A stretch of 38,301 bases of DNA. It comes from Oceanospirillum sediminis (GTDB taxonomy: Bacteria; Pseudomonadota; Gammaproteobacteria; Pseudomonadales; Halomonadaceae). Positions within the stretch are counted from its first letter, which is position 1. Every line of letters starts with the position of its first letter. The notes under the pieces are model-generated. The model ran no database searches. It had not been told where the DNA came from and worked only from the letters and a program-made list of their open reading frames with translations. Below, piece by piece: positions 7,480 to 17,549 of this stretch. The position numbers and the translations under genes were made by a program. Location: NCBI RefSeq assembly GCF_014164585.1, contig NZ_JACJFM010000003.1:1-38301 (forward strand), read 5' to 3'.

Positions 7480-8642
7480 AGGGTTTTCTTCCTTGAGTCG
7501 CCCGGTTCCGGGTAGCCTAATACAATGCCTGTACAGGTCTGGTTGACATGCAGGCCGTTCAGCTGCTCACCGTAGGTACTGAACCCTAAAGGATGATAGC
7601 TTTTCAGAAGATCTGAAGCTTGTTGCAGCTGCTGTTTCTGCTCCAGTTCTATCCGTCGCATAATGCAGTCAAACATCAGAGTGGTCTGGATACGATGAAG
7701 CTGTCGTTGTGCCTGGGTCAGGTGTTGTTGCAGGCTGGATACCAGATCGGTACTGTACCCCGCCCGGATAACAATTCCTGTGTCAATGGCACAGTAAAAT
7801 GTCAGGCTTAAGTCCGGGTTTATTTTTTGTATGGAGCGCACATATTCTTTATCGCCCATCACCACAACTACAGGATGAGCAGCCAGTAGTTCGTCGGTGA
7901 TGAGCTGTGAGTGACTCAGGCCCAGCTGTCGGGCATATTCACTGGCAGCGGGGCGACCGTTTATCTCCAGAATTGTGCGCTTTTCCGGGATAGCGTCAGT
8001 CACCACCATACGCTGTTCTGTGGCCCGGATACTCTGTGATTTAAAAATCGCAAAAGGCAGGCTGGTTGTGATCAGCAGTTGTACAGCGCAGTTACTCTGT
8101 AAACGTTTCTGATGCAGTATAAAGGTTTGTGCAAAACGGGTATTATCTCCTGCAGACCCTCCAACCAGCGGAATACCCGAAATAGCGCTGGCCAATATGC
8201 GTACCAGGGGTTCTTCCTTCCGGCAAAGCCCGTCACTGAATAGCAAACTGAATGTACTGGTATCGTCCGGTAGCTGATAGCGGGTATTATGCTGGCTGTG
8301 CAGTGTAATGCACTTATCGTGCCACGCTTTCAGGTTCAGTTCACTGAGGTGATCATAGAATGCCAGGCTGATATTGAAATAGTCGGCGGAAAAAGAGATG
8401 CCACATATGCTGTGCTGCTGATAGCCTGATGGGCTGATTTCACCTGCAGTGCTGCAGCCTGTAACCAGAACATTGTCGAAGGCATGTTGCATCACCTCAG
8501 AGAATGACTCTGTGCAGTACTCCGGGGAGAAAAACAAAATAATGAGACAGGTGTTATTCTGTTGCAGCCGGGGAGCAATTTCCTTAATAGCCTCTGTCAG
8601 TTCTCTGGCAGAGGAGGTTGCCGTCTGAATACCGGATGACAT
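7467..8642 (-). CDS. FIST-domain sensory protein (NosP-like)
   Basis: A 391-aa cytoplasmic protein with FIST N-domain signatures GCSTAGEIS (about residues 62-70) and GGSAGD (about 161-166), then a FIST C-domain, ending with a helical stretch (QQHLTQAQRQLHRIQ onward) and a short C-terminal tail. FIST domains are ligand sensors upstream of two-component and chemotaxis proteins; members called NosP bind haem and nitric oxide and inhibit an adjacent histidine kinase. The linkage here to a soluble kinase with a 13-base overlap fits that arrangement. Haem or NO binding cannot be read from the sequence. The ATG at 8642 has a strong ribosome binding site (AAGGAGG). Confidence 0.9.
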   Translation of the reverse strand: MSSGIQTATSSARELTEAIKEIAPRLQQNNTCLIILFFSPEYCTESFSEVMQHAFDNVLVTGCSTAGEISPSGYQQHSICGISFSADYFNISLAFYDHLSELNLKAWHDKCITLHSQHNTRYQLPDDTSTFSLLFSDGLCRKEEPLVRILASAISGIPLVGGSAGDNTRFAQTFILHQKRLQSNCAVQLLITTSLPFAIFKSQSIRATEQRMVVTDAIPEKRTILEINGRPAASEYARQLGLSHSQLITDELLAAHPVVVVMGDKEYVRSIQKINPDLSLTFYCAIDTGIVIRAGYSTDLVSSLQQHLTQAQRQLHRIQTTLMFDCIMRRIELEQKQQLQQASDLLKSYHPLGFSTYGEQLNGLHVNQTCTGIVLGYPEPGDSRKKTLCPL

Positions 8643-8934
8643 CAGACTCCTCCTTTATCTATTAATTCAGATATGAACAGCTCAACGAGATGAGCGCCCT
8701 GGTCAGAAGTTTAGCCGATCAGATGTTTTTGGGTATGTGCAGTGCATTAAAACGAGAGCCCGCATTGGCTGGTAAAGTAAGGTCGTTATCAATTCTGTAC
8801 CCGGTTAACAGCATCTGTATCTGGTAATAGTGTAGCCTGGGCTATGATTACAGAGCAGACATAATGACTTCAAACGGGCTTTAAGCTACTATTCCCGTCT
8901 TCCTTTCTTCTGCAGATAATTCAATTTAGTCCCG

Positions 8935-10005
8935 ATGCTACGAACTGATTTCTCTTTTGATCTGCCTGATGAGCTGATCGCACGTTACCCTATGCCTGAA
9001 CGCACTGCCAGTCGTCTGTTGCAGTTAAACGGCGAAATGGGCGGTATCCATCACGGTGGCTTTACCGATATTCTTGAGCTGGTTCAGCCCGGTGACCTGA
9101 TGGTGTTTAACGACACCCGAGTCATTCCGGCACGTTTGTTTGGTCAGAAAGAAACCGGCGGCAAAATCGAGATTCTGCTGGAGCGCCTGCAGGACAATAA
9201 TACAGCGTTAGCTCATATTCGATCCAGCCGATCCCCTAAACCCGGTGCAAAACTGTTACTGCAAGATGGTACTGAGATTGAGGTGCTGGGACGCCAGGGA
9301 TCTTTATTCGAGCTGCAGTTTCCTCTGGATGCGAGTCTGCTGGATCTTCTGGATAAGATAGGTCATATGCCGCTGCCGCCTTATATTGAACGTGAAGATG
9401 AGCTGAGTGACCGGGAACGCTATCAGACGGTCTACAGCAAAAATGCCGGTGCGGTGGCGGCACCAACTGCCGGTCTGCATTTTGATGAGGCCTTGCTGGA
9501 TGCGTTGAAGGCTAAAGGTGTTGAAACTGCATTTGTGACGCTGCATGTGGGGGCCGGGACTTTTCAGCCTGTCAAAGCGGATAATATTTTTGAGCATCAT
9601 ATGCATTCTGAATACATTCAGGTCAGCGATGATGTCTGCCAGCAGGTTAAGGCTGCTAAAGCCCGTGGCAATCGCGTGATTGCGGTAGGAACTACCAGTG
9701 TTCGTTGCCTGGAAACGGCATCTGCTTCCGGCGAGATTGAGCCGATGGCCACCGATACTAATATTTTTATCTATCCGGGCTATCGTTTTAATGTGGTGGA
9801 TGCCCTGGTAACCAATTTCCACTTGCCTGAGTCCACTCTGATGATGCTGGTCAGTGCATTAGGCGGCTATCAGAATATCATGCAGGCATATCGTGAGGCG
9901 GTGCAGGAAAAGTACCGTTTCTTCAGTTATGGCGATGCTATGTTTATTACTCGGAATTCAGAACCGGATCTGCCACCCAGTGCGCAGGCGAAGCCTTCTG
10001 AGTAA
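8935..10005 (+). CDS. queA: S-adenosylmethionine:tRNA ribosyltransferase-isomerase
   Basis: QueA transfers and isomerises the ribose of SAM onto preQ1 at tRNA position 34 to form epoxyqueuosine. The length of 356 aa equals the E. coli enzyme. Family signatures are visible throughout: N-terminal [51 protein letters not shown] and [11 protein letters not shown]-like [11 protein letters not shown], and [12 protein letters not shown] near the end. The ATG is chosen because the conserved N-terminus begins at once; the ribosome binding site is weak. The 292 bases upstream, shared with the divergent FIST gene, must hold both promoters, but I see no convincing -35/-10 pair. tgt, the preceding pathway step, follows on the same strand. 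Confidence 0.98.
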   Translation: MLRTDFSFDLPDELIARYPMPERTASRLLQLNGEMGGIHHGGFTDILELVQPGDLMVFNDTRVIPARLFGQKETGGKIEILLERLQDNNTALAHIRSSRSPKPGAKLLLQDGTEIEVLGRQGSLFELQFPLDASLLDLLDKIGHMPLPPYIEREDELSDRERYQTVYSKNAGAVAAPTAGLHFDEALLDALKAKGVETAFVTLHVGAGTFQPVKADNIFEHHMHSEYIQVSDDVCQQVKAAKARGNRVIAVGTTSVRCLETASASGEIEPMATDTNIFIYPGYRFNVVDALVTNFHLPESTLMMLVSALGGYQNIMQAYREAVQEKYRFFSYGDAMFITRNSEPDLPPSAQAKPSE

Positions 10006-10080
10006 TATTGTTTTATCAGGAATAATTGGTTCCGGCGAGGTGACATAGCCTGTACCGCTTGTTTCGACCGGTTCCGGTGA

Positions 10081-11313
<1,233 letters not shown>

Positions 11314-11348
11314 TTTTTTAGTGGTGTAAAGCAGGTATGCTTTATACC

Positions 11349-11384
11349 GGCAGACAAGCCGAACTTTTCCGGAACTTGTCTGCC
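11349..11384. repeat. Inverted repeat between tgt and yajC
   Basis: Perfect 10-base arms (GGCAGACAAG at 11349-11358 and its complement at 11375-11384) flank a 16-base loop. No T-run follows, so it is more likely an attenuating or mRNA-stabilising hairpin than a full terminator. Confidence 0.5.
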
Positions 11385-11508
11385 AGATACAGGTCTTTGT
11401 TCTTCGGCGGTTGTTTTTGCATTTAATGGCCCCATAAAACAAATCAGATCCGGATTCGGTCAAAAAGATTCAGAAAAATAATTTCATCATATTGTAGAGG
11501 ACTCATCG

Positions 11509-11844
11509 ATGAGCTTTTTTATCTCTCCAGCCTTTGCTGAAGGTACTGCTGCAGCGGCAGGCCAGCCAGGTGCTATGAGCCAGATTTTCCTGCTGGTTGG
11601 TTTTGTAGTGATTTTCTATTTCATGCTGTGGCGTCCACAAAGCAAGCGTGCTAAAGAGCATCGTGAGTTGGTAAGTGGTATCAGCAAGGGAGATGAAATC
11701 GTAATCGGTGGTGGCCTTGTGGGCAGAGTGTCCAAAGTCGGTGACGAGTTTGTTGTGATGGAAATTGCAGAAGGCACTGAAGTGAACGTACAGAAAAATT
11801 CTGTCGTTGCTGTTCTGCCTAAAGGCACGATTAAGTCAATTTAA
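11509..11844 (+). CDS. yajC: Sec translocon accessory protein YajC
   Basis: A 111-aa single-span inner-membrane protein that associates with SecDF and SecYEG. A short periplasmic N-terminus precedes the membrane segment (about residues 24-42, QIFLLVGFVVIFYFMLW), followed by RPQSKRAKEH and the cytoplasmic beta-rich domain (GDEIVIGGGLVGRVSKV) typical of the family. The ATG has a ribosome binding site (GAGGA). secD and secF follow, the normal order. Confidence 0.97.
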   Translation: MSFFISPAFAEGTAAAAGQPGAMSQIFLLVGFVVIFYFMLWRPQSKRAKEHRELVSGISKGDEIVIGGGLVGRVSKVGDEFVVMEIAEGTEVNVQKNSVVAVLPKGTIKSI

Positions 11845-11867
11845 GAGCGCAATCTATCGACATCCCT

Positions 11868-11891
11868 GACTGCCGGCCTGAGCCGGCAGTC
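11868..11891 (+). terminator. Hairpin between yajC and secD
   Basis: A very stable stem, GACTGCCGGC pairing with 11882-11891 around the tetraloop CTGA, followed by TTGATTT. The weak T-tract suggests partial termination or an mRNA processing barrier that would set yajC expression above secDF. Confidence 0.5.
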
Positions 11892-11928
11892 TTGATTTAC
11901 AGCGGATGTTTTAAGGAACTCATGGCTC

Positions 11929-13779
11929 ATGATCAATAAATATCCCCTCTGGAAATATCTGCTGATTATCACTGTAGTGGTAATGGGCTTTATTTATGCT
12001 CTGCCCAATCTGTATCCGGATGATCCGGCAGTACAGCTGACAGGTCAGCGTGGCTCCGTACAGCTGACAGATACCGAACTGAACAAAGCCGCCAAAGCAC
12101 TGGATCGTGCGGGTATCAGCTACTTTGGCCAGTCAGTTGAGAACAATTCAGGTCTGATTCGTTTCAAAAGTGATGCTGATCAGCTGAAAGCGAAAACCGT
12201 TATCCAGCAGGCATTAGGCGATAATTATGTTGTTGCCCTGAACCTGGCCCCCACTACGCCACAATGGCTGGTAGATATTGGGGCTGGCCCGATGAAGCTG
12301 GGTCTGGACCTGCGCGGCGGTGTACACTTCCTGATGGAAGTGGATATGAAAGAAGCAATTGCTCAGCGTAACGAAGTTTATATCAGTGAAATTAAGACGC
12401 TGCTGCGAACTGAGCGTTTACGCTATCGCCGAATCACCCGTGATGATGGGGTGATCAGTATTCGTTTCAAAGACGAAGAGCTGAGAGAGAAAGCGACATT
12501 CCTGCTGCGTAATGAATTTGCAGATTTTACTCAGGTCGAGCGTGAAGCGGATAACAGCTTCTATCTGGACCTGCAGCTGTCTGAAGAAGCGGTACGCAAT
12601 ATTGAAGATTATGCTGTTAAGCAGAACCTGACTACCCTGCGTAATCGTGTGAACGAATTGGGTGTATCTGAGCCAATCGTTCAGCGTCAGGGCCGTAACC
12701 GTATCGTAATTGAGCTGCCCGGTGTGCAGGATACTGCCGCAGCCAAACGTGTGCTGGGTGCGACGGCTAACCTGGAATTCCGTCTGGAAGCCCGTTCAGA
12801 CAGCAACACTCTGGACACTGAAGAATATCCTTTCCGTAATAATCCGAATCGCCTGGCGACGCTGGAACGTGACATCATTATCACGGGTAACAGCGTATCC
12901 AATGCTCAGTCAGCATTTGATGAAAATGGTGTTCCTCAGGTGAATATTGACCTGGACAGCCAGGGCGGTAAGCTGATGAACCGTGCGACACGTAATAACA
13001 TCCGTCGTCGTATGGCAGTGTTGTTTGTTGAGCACAAGATTAAGACGACTGTTGTTGAGCATGCAGGTGAGAAAGTTGAAAAACGTACACCGTACGTTGA
13101 AAAACACATCATCTCCCTGGCAACCATTCAGAGTGCACTGGGCAACAGTTTCCGTATTACCGGTCTGGATGCTCCGGGTGAAGCATCTGAACTGGCTCTG
13201 CTGCTACGTGCCGGTTCTCTGGCAGCGCCTATTTACTTTGTAGAAGAGCGCACCATTGGTCCAAGTCTGGGTAAAGAGAATATCGAACTGGGCGTGACTT
13301 CGGTGCAGATTGGTATGGCACTGGTGGTCATCTTTATGCTGGCCTTCTATAAAGTGTTTGGCATCATTGCTAACCTGGCACTGACGGCCAACCTGGTGAT
13401 GCTGGCGGCATTGATGTCCATGATGTCAGCAACACTGACGTTGCCGGGTATTGCCGGTATCGTACTGACACTGGGTATGGCAGTAGATGCTAATGTGCTC
13501 ATCTTCTCTCGTATTAAGGAGGAGCTGAATAATGGTATGTCCCCTCAGATGGCGATCCATGCTGGTTTTGAGCGTGCGTTCGTAACCATTTTTGATGCTA
13601 ACCTGACTACCTTGCTGGTTGCCGTGATTCTGTTTGCGGTAGGTACTGGTCCGGTGAAAGGCTTTGCCGTGACACTGTCGCTGGGTATTCTGACCTCTAT
13701 GTTTACCGCGATTATGGTAACCCGTGCGCTGGTAAATGTAGTTTATGGTGGCCGTCAGCTGAAAAAGCTGTCGATCTGA
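11929..13779 (+). CDS. secD: Protein translocase subunit SecD
   Basis: SecD is an RND-family subunit that uses the proton gradient to pull exported proteins across the inner membrane with SecF. At 616 aa it matches E. coli (615). It has an N-terminal membrane span (about residues 8-25), the conserved GLDLRGGVHFLMEVD segment, a large periplasmic P1 region with NRVNELGVSEPIVQRQG, and a C-terminal bundle of spans beginning near VQIGMALVVIFMLAFYKVFG with the proton-path motif GMAVDANVLIFSRIKEEL. AAGGA lies 11 bases before the ATG; a nearer upstream ATG (11922) is closed by a stop after five codons. secF follows after 64 bases from its preferred start. Confidence 0.98.
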   Translation: MINKYPLWKYLLIITVVVMGFIYALPNLYPDDPAVQLTGQRGSVQLTDTELNKAAKALDRAGISYFGQSVENNSGLIRFKSDADQLKAKTVIQQALGDNYVVALNLAPTTPQWLVDIGAGPMKLGLDLRGGVHFLMEVDMKEAIAQRNEVYISEIKTLLRTERLRYRRITRDDGVISIRFKDEELREKATFLLRNEFADFTQVEREADNSFYLDLQLSEEAVRNIEDYAVKQNLTTLRNRVNELGVSEPIVQRQGRNRIVIELPGVQDTAAAKRVLGATANLEFRLEARSDSNTLDTEEYPFRNNPNRLATLERDIIITGNSVSNAQSAFDENGVPQVNIDLDSQGGKLMNRATRNNIRRRMAVLFVEHKIKTTVVEHAGEKVEKRTPYVEKHIISLATIQSALGNSFRITGLDAPGEASELALLLRAGSLAAPIYFVEERTIGPSLGKENIELGVTSVQIGMALVVIFMLAFYKVFGIIANLALTANLVMLAALMSMMSATLTLPGIAGIVLTLGMAVDANVLIFSRIKEELNNGMSPQMAIHAGFERAFVTIFDANLTTLLVAVILFAVGTGPVKGFAVTLSLGILTSMFTAIMVTRALVNVVYGGRQLKKLSI

Positions 13780-13843
13780 TCGGATTGAAACAGAGTTCTG
13801 AAGCAGACCAGAGTCTGCTTCAGATATGACGGAAGATAATATT

Positions 13844-14767
13844 ATGTCTCGTATCAATCGTTCCATCGATTTTATGGCAGGCCGGAAAATCGCTGGAATT
13901 CTTTCTATCATCCTGATTGTGCTTTCAATCGGATCTCTGGCTGTTAACCAGCTGAAGCTGGGGCTGGACTTTACCGGGGGAACTCTGGTTGAGGTCGGGT
14001 TTGAGCAGGCTCCGGAGCTGGAGGCGCTGCGTCTTCAGCTGGAAAATGCCGGGTTCGAGGATGTCACAGTACAGAACTTCGGCTCTGAACGCGATGTGCT
14101 GGTACGTCTGGCTCAGGGGTTTTCGCCTACAGTCGGTAATGAGGTGCTGGGCGCTATTAAGCAGAATGAGGCTTATACTGTTGAGCTGAAGCGTGCAGAA
14201 TTTGTGGGTGCTCAGGTCGGTGAAGAGCTGCGTGACCAGGGGGGCATAGGTATGCTGCTGGCACTGGCGCTGGTGATGGTATATGTCGCATTGCGTTTCC
14301 AGTTTAAGTTTTCTGTAGCATCGGTTGCAGCACTGGCTCATGATGTAATTATTATGCTGGGGCTGTTTTCTATCTTACAGCTGGACTTCGATCTGACGGT
14401 ACTGGCTGCGGTGCTGGCCGTGATCGGCTACTCACTGAACGATACCATCGTGGTGTCAGACCGTATTCGTGAGAACTTCCGCCGTTTGCGTACCGGTTCT
14501 CCGATAGAGATTGTGAATGTTTCTCTGAACCAGACACTGGGCCGTACCTTAATCACTTCTTTGACTACTTTGCTGGTGCTGTTAGCGTTGTTCTTCTTCG
14601 GCGGTGAGCTGATTCATAACTTTGCCATTGCTCTGCTGGTGGGAGTGCTGGTCGGTACTTACTCTTCGATTTATGTGGCCGCCAATATTCTGCTGATGAT
14701 GAATATTGATCGTGATGACCTGATCGTGCCTGAAACGGAGGGGGAAGTTGTGGATGATCGTCCATGA
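13844..14767 (+). CDS. secF: Protein translocase subunit SecF
   Basis: SecF is the partner of SecD. From MSRINRSIDF it is 307 aa, with a first membrane span (about 14-33), the LGLDFTGGTLVEVGF segment, a periplasmic domain to about residue 130, and five further spans containing IGYSLNDTIVVSDRIREN, the conserved proton-path region. The reading frame opens at 13826, but the ATG at 13844 is preferred: it has GGAAG at good distance, and family members begin there. A small palindrome (GAAGCAGA/TCTGCTTC) sits between secD and secF. A clear terminator follows at 14793. Confidence 0.97.
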   Translation: MSRINRSIDFMAGRKIAGILSIILIVLSIGSLAVNQLKLGLDFTGGTLVEVGFEQAPELEALRLQLENAGFEDVTVQNFGSERDVLVRLAQGFSPTVGNEVLGAIKQNEAYTVELKRAEFVGAQVGEELRDQGGIGMLLALALVMVYVALRFQFKFSVASVAALAHDVIIMLGLFSILQLDFDLTVLAAVLAVIGYSLNDTIVVSDRIRENFRRLRTGSPIEIVNVSLNQTLGRTLITSLTTLLVLLALFFFGGELIHNFAIALLVGVLVGTYSSIYVAANILLMMNIDRDDLIVPETEGEVVDDRP

Positions 14768-14792
14768 TGCTGACTAATCGCTGAGTATGAGA

Positions 14793-14822
14793 AAGCCGGT
14801 GGCAGAAGCACCGGCTTTTTTT
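14793..14822 (+). terminator. Terminator of the sec operon
   Basis: Stem AAGCCGGTG (14793-14801) pairs with 14809-14817 around a 7-base loop and runs into seven T, 26 bases after secF. Confidence 0.92.
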
Positions 14823-14859
14823 GTGCTTTCAGTTTGTTTCAGCAGGGATGACTGGTAAT

Positions 14860-14893
14860 AAAAAACGCCCCAGCCGATGAATTGGCTGGGGCG
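14860..14893 (-). terminator. Terminator of the suhB-like gene
   Basis: Stem CGCCCCAGCC (14866-14875) pairs with 14884-14893 around an 8-base loop. On the minus strand it is followed by a T-run (complement of 14860-14865), 37 bases past the suhB stop. Confidence 0.9.
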
Positions 14894-14929
14894 CTGGCTT
14901 TCGTAGAGAAAGAAAGCAAACCGGAGCTG

Positions 14930-15724
14930 TTACAGGTGAATTTTGATAATCTGCAGCAGCACTTTATACATTTTCGGATTGGCCATCAGCAGGTTGCCAT
15001 CTTTAGGCAGATTTGGCGTACCGTCAATAGCACCGATCAGTGAACCGCTTTCTTTGGCAAACAGAGCGGCAATACGCATCTCGTCCTGTTGGCTGCTGAA
15101 TACAATGCTGGCATCTGTGTAGCCGGCAGCGGTATTCAGAAGATCCAGCAATACACAGCCAGATGCATGCATGCTTTCAGCAACCTGACCCAGTTGCTGG
15201 GTCAGTGTCAGATAAACAGGGAAGTTACGGGCGCGCTGGCTCAGTTCTGGCAGGCCCAGGCTGTATTTGCCCGCATCCAGTGAACGCTGCTGACTGGCAC
15301 GGATACGGCGGCCATTCAACTGTGCTCCCCGACCACGGGATGCGCAGAATTCGTCACCGGTAAACGGATTGATGACAATGCTGTGTTCCAGCTTGCCTTT
15401 GACTTCAATGCTGATAGACAGAGCGCTCATAGGCAGAGAGCGGCTCAGATTGTTCCACCCGTGGGATGAATTCACGATCCAGACAACGTCTTTACCCTCA
15501 CCGGTTCCGGTGACAGGGCGTTCGAAGTGGCCTTTGAAGCTATGCTCAGGATGAGCACGATTCAGTTGTTTAATAATAAAGCTTTCAACAGAGCGTGCTG
15601 TGTCTTCCAGAAGCTGCTCGACTTCGTTGTCTTCGCGCGCCAGATCGAGACGCTCATTAATACGCTGAAAATTTTGCACAGCACTGCGCGCAGTACGCAA
15701 CGCCAACTGAACCATTGGATGCAT
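14930..15724 (-). CDS. suhB: SuhB-family protein, inositol monophosphatase fold with lost catalytic residues
   Basis: A 264-aa SuhB homologue (E. coli 267) in the conserved place divergent from trmJ. The N-terminus MHPMVQLALRTAR and the block EHSIVINPFTGDEFCASRGRG...LNGRR align closely with SuhB. The metal-binding motifs do not. The EE(G) motif is GHFERP (65-70). IDPLDGTTNF has become IVNSSHGWNN (83-92), replacing both ligand aspartates. The WD of the late motif aligns with DE in QQDEMRIAALF (212-222). An active phosphatase needs these ligands, so this protein is probably catalytically dead. E. coli SuhB has a second, phosphatase-independent role with NusA in ribosomal RNA antitermination and folding, which a dead enzyme could keep; that is inference. 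It has its own terminator. Confidence 0.9.
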   Translation of the reverse strand: MHPMVQLALRTARSAVQNFQRINERLDLAREDNEVEQLLEDTARSVESFIIKQLNRAHPEHSFKGHFERPVTGTGEGKDVVWIVNSSHGWNNLSRSLPMSALSISIEVKGKLEHSIVINPFTGDEFCASRGRGAQLNGRRIRASQQRSLDAGKYSLGLPELSQRARNFPVYLTLTQQLGQVAESMHASGCVLLDLLNTAAGYTDASIVFSSQQDEMRIAALFAKESGSLIGAIDGTPNLPKDGNLLMANPKMYKVLLQIIKIHL

Positions 15725-15840
15725 GTGAATACCGTCGGGTGAAAATTGTTAAAGAACGAGGGCGGCGATGATACCAGAAACAGATACGAAAGCGAGGGCT
15801 TTCGATGAATTAATAGTAAAACTTAACAGGCGGGCTTTTT

Positions 15841-15849
15841 TGCTACAAT
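15841..15849 (+). promoter_or_regulatory. Extended -10 promoter candidate for trmJ
   Basis: TGCTACAAT gives a TG-N extension plus a good -10 hexamer (TACAAT). Only a weak -35 candidate lies at sensible distance (CTTAAC at 15822-15827, 16-base spacer). The site is about 130 bases before trmJ. Confidence 0.5.
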
Positions 15850-15981
15850 AAACCGGATAAACCGGGGATACACCGATGGCTGATTAACCGGTTGAATTTT
15901 CGGTTTTTGAGTCAGGTCTTTCCATTGTCAGGGTGACAAAAAAGGTCATCCTGCTTATTCATCACTGAGTTACACAGAGCT

Positions 15982-16773
15982 ATGCTAAAACAGATTCGTA
16001 TTGTACTGGTAAATACCACTCATCCGGGAAATATCGGGGCGGCTGCCCGTGCGATGAAAAACATGGGGCTGGCGGATCTGGTTCTGGTCGATCCTAAGCG
16101 TTTTCCTGATCCGGAAGCCAGTGCCCGCAGCTCTCGGGCTGACGATATTCTGGAGCAGGCGCGTGTGGTGTCTGCTCTGGAAGATGCTGTGGCGGATTGT
16201 CAGCTGGTGATTGGTACCAGCGCTCGTCAGCGTCATCTATCCTGGCCTTTAATTTCCCCCCGGCAAATGGCCGCCCTTGTGAAAGAAAATACAGAGCAGC
16301 AGGCTATTTCTGTGGCACTGGTTTTTGGTCGTGAGGACCGGGGGCTAATGAATGAAGAGCTGGCTCTGTGTCATTACCATGTTCACATTCCAACAGAAGA
16401 AAGCTTCAGTTCGCTGAATGTGGCTGCAGCGGTTCAGGTACTGGCGTATGAGCTTCGTGTCGCATCAATGAACGAGAGAGAGATCATGCAGGCCGGAGCG
16501 TCAGCCGAATCATCGGTGACTGCAGGGCTGGCAAATCAATGGCAGAGTGATTGGGATACTCCCTGGGCTGATGGCGATAATATGGAACGGTTCTTCGATC
16601 ATCTGGAACAGACGCTCAGAGATATTGAGTTTTATAAGCCGGAGCACTCTGCTCAGCTGATGCCTAAGCTGCGTCGTCTTTATCAGCGATCCAGGCTGGA
16701 TCAGACGGAACTGAATATTCTCAGAGGTATACTGACTGCCACTCAGAAGGCATCCCGGCATCGTGCCGATTAA
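15982..16773 (+). CDS. trmJ: tRNA (cytidine/uridine-2'-O)-methyltransferase TrmJ
   Basis: A SPOUT-class methyltransferase that 2'-O-methylates position 32 of tRNAs using SAM. It is 263 aa against 246 in E. coli; the extra length is near the C-terminus (residues 160-190 linker). The knotted domain shows VLVNTTHPGNIGAAARAMKNMGL at the start, LVFGREDRGLMNEEL (about 111-125) and SFSSLNVAAAVQVLAYELR (about 136-154), the three SPOUT motifs. The C-terminal extension is helical. The ATG has only a weak ribosome binding site, but the conserved N-terminus begins there. The suhB/trmJ/iscR neighbourhood is standard; cysE, which lies between trmJ and iscR in Pseudomonas, is absent. Confidence 0.96.
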   Translation: MLKQIRIVLVNTTHPGNIGAAARAMKNMGLADLVLVDPKRFPDPEASARSSRADDILEQARVVSALEDAVADCQLVIGTSARQRHLSWPLISPRQMAALVKENTEQQAISVALVFGREDRGLMNEELALCHYHVHIPTEESFSSLNVAAAVQVLAYELRVASMNEREIMQAGASAESSVTAGLANQWQSDWDTPWADGDNMERFFDHLEQTLRDIEFYKPEHSAQLMPKLRRLYQRSRLDQTELNILRGILTATQKASRHRAD

Positions 16774-17014
16774 GCTGCTAAGACACATCTTTAAGTATCA
16801 GGTTAAAAGTAGCTCTGCTTAAAGCCGCTATTATTCTCATATCGCTGACAGAAGCGTGTCGGAGCATTTCTGGGAAGATATAGCGCTGCGTTTCAGGCTT
16901 TATTATCCGGAGAATATACTGTACTCAGTGCAAGAGCGTCGTGACCGGGTAAGGACATGGCGACCGTCGTTTCTGGTGTCTGTTATAAAGTCGTTACATT
17001 CTTCATGGAGTTAT
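16774..17014. other. Non-coding stretch between trmJ and the iscR promoter
   Basis: About 240 bases with no credible gene; the short frame at 16856 lacks a ribosome binding site. I see no clear terminator for trmJ. Confidence 0.5.
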
Positions 17015-17047
17015 ATACTTGACCAAAATGCTGGGTGTTAGCATAAT
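17015..17047 (+). promoter_or_regulatory. iscR promoter with overlapping IscR Type 1 operator
   Basis: TTGACC (17019-17024), a 17-base spacer and CATAAT (17042-17047) form the promoter. From 17015, ATACTTGACC and the following CTGGGTGTT match the E. coli Type 1 IscR site (ATASTTGACY...TCGGGTAT form), covering the -35 and spacer. [2Fe-2S]-IscR should therefore repress its own operon when cluster supply is adequate. Confidence 0.85.
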
Positions 17048-17081
17048 AATGTTTTAAGTCATCATTATCGGAGAGATCACC

Positions 17082-17549
17082 ATGCGGCTGACAACCAAGG
17101 GTCGTTACGCAGTGACAGCGATGCTGGATCTGGCTTTGCATGCCACCGAAGGGCCTGTAAGTCTGGCCGATATTTCAAAGCGACAGGAAATCTCCCTGTC
17201 TTATCTTGAGCAGCTGTTTGCCCGTTTGCGACGTAATGAACTGGTTAGCAGTGTACGGGGCCCCGGTGGTGGTTACCAGCTGAGTCGCGACAGTCATGAA
17301 ATATTTGTCGCTCAGGTTATTGATGCGGTGAATGAATCCGTGGATGCGACGCGTTGCAGTGGTCTGGGCGATTGCAAAGATGGCAAAGAGTGCCTGACTC
17401 ATCATCTGTGGTGTCAGCTCAGCGATCAGATTCACGACTTTCTGAGTGGTATTAGCCTGGGTGAGCTGGTGCTTCAGCATGAGCAGACGGCACGGGATGC
17501 TTGTGGTATGCCTGATAGCGATAAAATTCGTATTGCTGCCATTGGCTGA
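17082..17549 (+). CDS. iscR: Fe-S cluster-sensing transcriptional regulator IscR
   Basis: An Rrf2-family regulator of 155 aa (E. coli 162). The winged helix occupies residues 1-65 ([50 protein letters not shown]). The [2Fe-2S] ligands C92, C98, C104 and H107 are at exactly the E. coli positions. GGAGA precedes the ATG. It is the first gene of the isc locus and has its own operator upstream. A 289-base gap to iscS is longer than usual and may hold a second promoter or processing site; a small TCAGGA/TCCTGA hairpin lies near 17690. Confidence 0.97.
   Translation: MRLTTKGRYAVTAMLDLALHATEGPVSLADISKRQEISLSYLEQLFARLRRNELVSSVRGPGGGYQLSRDSHEIFVAQVIDAVNESVDATRCSGLGDCKDGKECLTHHLWCQLSDQIHDFLSGISLGELVLQHEQTARDACGMPDSDKIRIAAIG

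Noticed and set aside
9304-9822. 172-aa minus-strand frame inside queA
   Set aside because: Antisense shadow of queA with no motif.
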